Assembly (NCBI GenBank): GCA_032209605.1
Contig: JASFXZ010000005.1
Location: 28,880,905 to 28,944,904 of the forward strand
Reading direction: 5' to 3'
Source of the DNA: Mactromeris polynyma
Taxonomy: Eukaryota > Mollusca > Bivalvia > Venerida > Mactridae
DNA length: 64,000 nt
Both the position numbers and the translations under genes were made by a program. Positions 62,701 through 64,000 of this stretch are shown here, one piece after another. How positions within the stretch are numbered: the first letter of the stretch is position 1; the number at the start of each line of letters is the position of its first letter. The notes below the pieces were generated by a model, which did not search any database, was not told the DNA's origin, and worked only from the letters and a program-made list of their open reading frames with translations.

Positions 62701-63086
62701 GTCACAATTTGCAAGCAGGAAACACTATTTACTCCATTTGTTTTCATATTGCCATATGGGGCAAATATTGTTTACTGTCAGTACATGGTGACGTCATATG
62801 TGACGTTTTCTGGAAATGACGTCACTTAAAGAGGTTGGAAATCGTACAGCGGCGCTCAAATGATGATTCTTAATCAAGATTGTTTAAATTTAATGTGGAA
62901 TTTAGTCGCTACGAAAAAGTATGAGTGGAATTTAAGGGGGAATTATGGGGGCTAGAATCTGAACCTTAAATTGCACATAATATAGAAAACTTACCGGAAT
63001 AACGAAAATATTATCAAAGACATGACAAGTAGAACAATGGAAATACCGAAGCCATAATAATACATGTACAGCACTCTCTTGTGGTT
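41719..63086 (-). CDS. class B1 GPCR, calcitonin/DH31 receptor-like, 5'-partial, two alternative C-tails
   Basis: Peptide-hormone receptors of this class sit in the plasma membrane and usually signal through Gs and cAMP. Eight exons encode seven helices: TM1 (YGFGISIVLLVMSL), TM2 (LKCVRVTLHKHLF, ALWIMYY), TM3 (CNYAWMFCEGFYLH), TM4 (GWVFPILPTVIY), second outer loop (CWTGDSSLHWIL), TM5 (FIFSINIMRILVSKLR), TM6 (RAVRATLILIPLLGLQYIAF), TM7 (SFQGVFVSVVFCFFNGE). The class B polar residues (His in TM2, Glu in TM3) and both disulphide cysteines (start of TM3, outer loop 2) are present. CEGFYLH, RATLILIPLLG and FPFRP point to the calcitonin/CGRP and insect DH31 group; PDF or another B1 subtype is less likely. 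Segments: 62995-63086, 62037-62163, 58197-58350, 57026-57092, 55975-56038, 55077-55162, 53310-53445, 52614-52655, then either 51437-51619 or 42487-42681 plus 41719-41796. The hormone-binding ectodomain lies beyond 64 kb. Confidence 0.93.
42487..42681 (-). CDS. receptor alternative exon B1 (65-residue tail segment)
   Basis: Acceptor aatactcaccag, donor gtatcc; 195 bp, phase 0 at both ends. Reads VITILRRNLPQCTLFRRQ, GSRRIHGGRRKSTTLTFT, LPDLSYGKGALKRQSPYYAE, ASVTSNGTK. It starts with Val and a basic helix 8 like exon A, and so can replace it after NGE. The segment is more basic (RRQGSRR, GGRRKS). Confidence 0.82.
45345..45610 (+). mobile_element. old tRNA-derived SINE of a second family
   Basis: Head gctagtggttatggtcactg, then gcctacggaagatcggtggt, tctaccaggtgcccgcctac and gggcacatggggtcgtcctc. 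These pieces are in the order I know from an abundant bivalve tRNA-SINE family. Diverged, with no flanking duplication seen. Confidence 0.65.
47826..47925 (+). repeat. tandem duplication of about 51 bp
   Basis: Two near-identical copies of gaatagagtttctcaaactt then aattcatcgtgattactcaa and aatattt. An isolated B-box-like ctgggttcgattcccggt follows at about 47970. Confidence 0.85.
48184..48434 (+). repeat. tandem duplication of about 114 bp with TGACGTCA sites
   Basis: Unit 1 (48184-48297) and unit 2 (48321-48434) share gataagc(a/g)ctgtgaggagt, gtgtaaagtgtagctga and tgacgtcatcaataaa. TGACGTCA is at 48266, 48366 and 48402. Confidence 0.88.
50945..51355 (+). repeat. degenerate repeat array with tgacgtcat motifs
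   Basis: Six or seven imperfect units of about 60 bp combine a (tg)acgtcat core with nearby ttgaaac(a) and ggttttgacac-type motifs. Perfect TGACGTCA at 50948 and 51020. It lies just beyond the 3' end of alternative exon A, where that transcript's 3' UTR would be. Confidence 0.7.
51437..51619 (-). CDS. receptor alternative terminal exon A (60-residue tail)
   Basis: Acceptor gatttgctcag, then VVKCFKKWWHRQKLTRFH, KHNQRSSSRINGESRAML, KSLTSDGDIKMTQQTL and a TAG at 51437. The first residues form the basic helix 8 (KKWWHR) expected after NGEV. The tail is rich in Ser and Thr, as are arrestin-binding tails. No good downstream donor was seen, so this is taken as a terminal exon. Confidence 0.85.
   Translation of the reverse strand: MVKCFKKWWHRQKLTRFHKHNQRSSSRINGESRAMLKSLTSDGDIKMTQQTLTTTNNNSV
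51905..52051. mobile_element. pogo/mariner-like miniature element
   Basis: Left end cagtaaaacttcacttaaag and right end ataactgaggttttactg are inverted repeats, with aagaccacctct / aaggtggtctta inside. It is flanked by TG on the left and TA on the right. The terminal pattern CAGTAAAACCTC is typical of pogo-like relatives of mariner. No coding capacity. Confidence 0.82.
52614..52655 (-). CDS. receptor exon: TM7 core (42 bp)
   Basis: Acceptor atcaacctttcag, donor gtatgt. Reads GVFVSVVFCFFNGE, the conserved end of TM7. It ends in phase 0 immediately before the Val that both alternative tail exons supply. Short 42-bp exons at this position are usual in the class. Confidence 0.95.
52813..53213 (+). 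repeat. 52-bp minisatellite with TTCGAA palindromes
   Basis: Nearly eight copies of a unit cgtcgaattgaaatgggtta + ttcgaaatcatgtattattc + gaaataaaagtt. Each unit has two ttcgaa palindromes. It ends about 95 bp from the donor of the TM6 exon, in the intron between TM6 and TM7. Confidence 0.93.
53310..53445 (-). CDS. receptor exon: TM6 and third outer loop
   Basis: Acceptor tctatttcag, donor gtaata; 136 bp. Reads RAVRATLILIPLLGLQYIAF, PFRPPPGSSGEYVYMMIS, AFLVSFQ. The PFRP loop and GExxY fit calcitonin/DH31-type receptors best. A 52-bp minisatellite starts about 95 bp beyond its donor. Confidence 0.97.
53936..54091 (-). CDS. weak candidate: 51-codon frame with a signal-peptide-like start
   Basis: From an ATG at 54091 in a favourable context (acgaaATGG) it reads MAASPKQLIIFLVVVVNVTA then VHTDNILIQIYFTFCN and 15 more residues to TGA. 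The first 23 residues look like a secretory signal. It lies inside a receptor intron on the same strand. No family was recognised and no convincing downstream exon was found. It may be chance. Confidence 0.15.
   Translation of the reverse strand: MAASPKQLIIFLVVVVNVTAVHTDNILIQIYFTFCNLESLSGQLVTGELII
54232..54443. mobile_element. foldback family (gccttcatac), copy 2
   Basis: Left arm tgccttcatacaaatgtact, caacactgtaatgtc; right arm ttttagaatatgtatgtatgaaggc in inverse. The centre contains ctatcgccgagttagcgc. Related to 56125-56348 and the fragment at 11819. Confidence 0.75.
55077..55162 (-). CDS. receptor exon: TM5 and third inner loop
   Basis: Acceptor attttttcag, donor gtaatg; 86 bp, ends in phase 2. 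Reads INFIFSINIMRILVSKLRSV then HTNETMQT. The (L)INIxRILVxKLR motif is the Gs-contact region of class B receptors. Confidence 0.95.
55412..55560 (+). repeat. dispersed repeat family 'ttgctacaggg', copy in receptor intron
   Basis: gagaataagatgctacaagg, ataagacagtgcctctccac and acctccgggaaaacaacaat, followed by aagggaacaaggcgcaaggg. It ends in the intron between the TM5 exons. Confidence 0.78.
55975..56038 (-). CDS. receptor exon: second outer loop and start of TM5
   Basis: Acceptor tttctttttcag, donor gtacgt; 64 bp. Reads (K)CWTGDSSLHWILAVPINAS then LI. The CW...WIL.xP pattern is the conserved outer loop 2, with the disulphide Cys. Confidence 0.95.
56125..56348. mobile_element. foldback family (gccttcatac), copy 3
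   Basis: Left arm gccttcatacagatgtactt, gtcacttttcttatgtgttt; right arm reads as its complement from tcgtgttttgcttttctagg to gtctgtatgaagg. It begins some 85 bp from the acceptor side of the 55975-56038 exon. Confidence 0.78.
56880..57021 (+). mobile_element. LINE-like 3' end with (attgt)n tail
   Basis: ctatatatgtggcaaaaaaa, then gccgaaataaaatg followed by attgtattgtattgta. A sense AATAAA followed by a short tandem tail is typical of 5'-truncated non-LTR retrotransposons. No reverse transcriptase part is present and the 5' limit is unclear. Confidence 0.5.
57026..57092 (-). CDS. receptor exon: TM4
   Basis: Acceptor atttcttctttcag, donor gtaagt; 67 bp. With the split Val codon it reads VFPILPTVIYTIFRALSADD then SI. 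The class motif GWGxP is here GWVFP. A LINE-like tail of attgt repeats reaches to within about 5 bp of the donor. Confidence 0.94.
57537..57876 (-). mobile_element. mariner-like miniature element, copy 1 (reverse)
   Basis: Inverted relative to 58914-59286. Shared pieces are gcagcagcatcaatcggcc, gcatgtgacacaaa and cttttggagggcagtgta. Its left terminus (gacacaaccctccattttt) is degraded. Confidence 0.75.
58197..58350 (-). CDS. receptor exon: TM3 and start of TM4
   Basis: Acceptor aatgcatttcag, donor gtaagt; 154 bp, ends in phase 1. Reads IWCQVLHVLTHYFTVCNY, AWMFCEGFYLHALIVITF, TKDKKLLKICYLIGW. It includes the TM3 disulphide Cys and the invariant Glu of CEGFYLH. Confidence 0.97.
58378..58640 (+). 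repeat. degenerate repeat array with three TGACGTCA sites
   Basis: Five or six units of about 50-60 bp are built round (a)tgacgtcataactgaaat and ggtaagaat. Perfect TGACGTCA at 58425, 58471 and 58555. It begins some 28 bp beyond the acceptor of the TM3 exon, in the TM2-TM3 intron. Confidence 0.78.
58914..59286 (+). mobile_element. mariner-like miniature element, copy 2
   Basis: Starts tacactaccccctccaaaag and ends aaacttttggatgacagtgta, so the ends are inverted repeats, each including a TA. The interior matches copy 1 in reverse (ggccgattgatgctgctgct). Confidence 0.82.
59408..59650 (-). other. weak open frame with a hydrophobic N-terminal segment
   Basis: The frame reads IRLASFLIVVIALVVFVTA then CKNGFCRKELHYEIDKSG and ends at TGA 59408. 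It resembles a signal anchor followed by a Cys-containing stem, but there is no ATG before the hydrophobic stretch (the frame is closed upstream by TAA) and no clear acceptor. It could be a fragment of a type II membrane protein pseudogene or chance. Confidence 0.15.
60001..60172 (-). repeat. dispersed repeat, reverse copy (ttttcggcgcagccgtac)
   Basis: The minus strand matches 23931-24075 as described there, with an extra central piece (ccactaaaccaactcctcgt). It lies in the TM2-TM3 intron of the receptor. Confidence 0.8.
61787..62022 (+). mobile_element. miniature element with TGACGTCA motifs, copy 2
   Basis: atttgagtgatttgcaacct at the left (with a small terminal deletion) and gaaatcgtacagcggcgctc at the right. 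The interior shares tcatattgccatatggggca and cttactgtcagtacatg with copies 1 and 3. TGACGTCA at 61946. It ends 14 bp from the TM2 exon donor. Confidence 0.88.
62037..62163 (-). CDS. receptor exon: first inner loop and TM2
   Basis: Acceptor gtctactttcag, donor gtaact; 127 bp. Reads QLKCVRVTLHKHLFTSYV then ITGALWIMYYSMVPMN and SDALIHNP. LKCxRxTLHKxLF is the hallmark of class B receptors. A miniature element ends 14 bp beyond its donor. Confidence 0.96.
62631..62861 (+). mobile_element. miniature element with TGACGTCA motifs, copy 3
   Basis: atgagcgctgctatgggatt at the left and gaaatcgtacagcggcgctc at the right, 231 bp. TGACGTCA at 62789 and 62817. It lies in the TM1-TM2 intron, 133 bp from the TM1 donor. 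Confidence 0.9.
62995..63086 (-). CDS. receptor exon: TM1
   Basis: Acceptor atatgtttcag, donor gtaagt; 92 bp, ends in phase 2. Reads NHKRVLYMYYYGFGISIVLL then VMSLIIFSLF, continuing with a split Arg codon. A hydrophobic helix after a basic stretch fits the junction between ectodomain and TM1. Confidence 0.92.
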
Positions 63087-64000
63087 CTGAAACATATAAA
63101 AGACGACAACGATGTAATTCGTAGTCGTGCATATTTATGACGTTACTTCTATAAATAGCACGAAATAACAACAACGACAACAACCATGTTTCAAGGAAAT
63201 CCTATGCTCGTTTCTAAGAGGACAGTTACATTTTTTGCCTTTTACGGTTTTTTTTCAATCAATAAAACCAGATAAAATGATTTTCACTAACATAATCACA
63301 CGATTCATGAAAAAATACAGTCAAACGTTCAACAGCTTTACACATAGGCCTGCTATAAGGACACAAACATAAAATAGTTTTATTAATACATATACCTAAA
63401 CGTGTATAAAAAGACAGCCGCTCTGCTTATCAAGCAGTAAAAGTGCAAAGTGTTATTTTCATTTGCTCGAAATGAAGTACATTTAATGTAAATAATACAT
63501 TTTTGTCACGATAGCAACCAAACATATGTATTTCCTCATTCTTGCAAAAAAAAAAATATGACGGATGTTTATTTATGCTCGTTCTGAACAATATTTATCC
63601 GATTTCTGGAATATTCCCGTTTTCAACGGATACGGTCTTGTCGGGCTGTATCGTGTGATGGTCTAAAAAATAGATTTTCCAACCTTGGCGGCTACGTAAT
63701 TACACTATTAAGACACATCATGATAAATTTTCCGACTTAAGAGTACTGCATTTCAATTTATCAGTATAATGACTGAATCCATTTATATAAACCCATATTT
63801 TAGCACAAAAACGCCTAAAGTGATAAATAACCCAACATTTATGGTATAAGTTACGCATTATTTCATAATTCTTCTATTTATAGAACGTTATGATATAATA
63901 TTCACATAAAACTGTGTAGAACGTTCTTATAAAGTATGAAGAATTACGCCATTACAAGCATGTTACTTTGACCTTACATATTTTACGCGCCTATCTAATG
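63087..64000. other. receptor intron, nothing recognised
   Basis: AT-rich. No ectodomain exon (Cys-rich, Trp-containing) was recognised on the minus strand, so those exons lie further right. Confidence 0.5.

Overview
The window looks like nuclear DNA of an animal, most likely a bivalve mollusc. It is AT-rich, its genes are split by GT-AG introns, and it is full of tRNA-headed SINEs whose 3' parts (cgttgagaaacggcgttaaa) resemble SINE tails known from molluscs. No species is claimed. Most open reading frames longer than 60 codons are chance frames in introns or repeats. Two real protein genes were found, both assembled by hand from splice sites and protein-family motifs, both missing their 5' exons, and lying tail to tail.

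Gene 1 (+ strand, about 6.1-20.3 kb) is a ceramide synthase of the CerS/LASS/Lag1 family. Eight coding exons give the end of the homeobox-like segment, the whole TLC/Lag1 membrane domain and an acidic C-terminal tail. The start codon and first transmembrane exon(s) were not found and probably lie left of the window.

Gene 2 (- strand, about 63.1-41.7 kb) is a class B1 (secretin-family) G-protein-coupled receptor, most like the calcitonin/CGRP and insect DH31 receptors. Eight exons encode all seven transmembrane helices. After the conserved NGE of helix 7 there are two alternative C-terminal tails, both spliced in phase 0: a single terminal exon at 51.4-51.6 kb, or a pair of exons at 42.5 and 41.7 kb. 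The extracellular hormone-binding exons lie right of the window.

Between the two genes (about 23.3-40.3 kb) is a diverged tandem segmental duplication of roughly 9 kb with its junction near 32.2 kb. Its two units have since received different insertions: a short palindromic element in each unit (each with a paralogous empty site in the other unit), and in unit 2 a 3-kb foldback element whose inverted arms are built of tandem repeats of about 165 bp.

The introns hold many further repeats: SINEs with visible target-site duplications, mariner/pogo-like miniature elements, foldbacks, and minisatellites with units of 17, 30, 40, 52, 53 and 54 bp. One miniature element carrying TGACGTCA palindromes occurs three times, twice within about 21 bp of a 5' splice site. 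TGACGTCA sites (the CRE palindrome) are strikingly frequent inside the receptor gene. Coordinates of exons are exact as read by eye; coordinates of diverged repeats are approximate.
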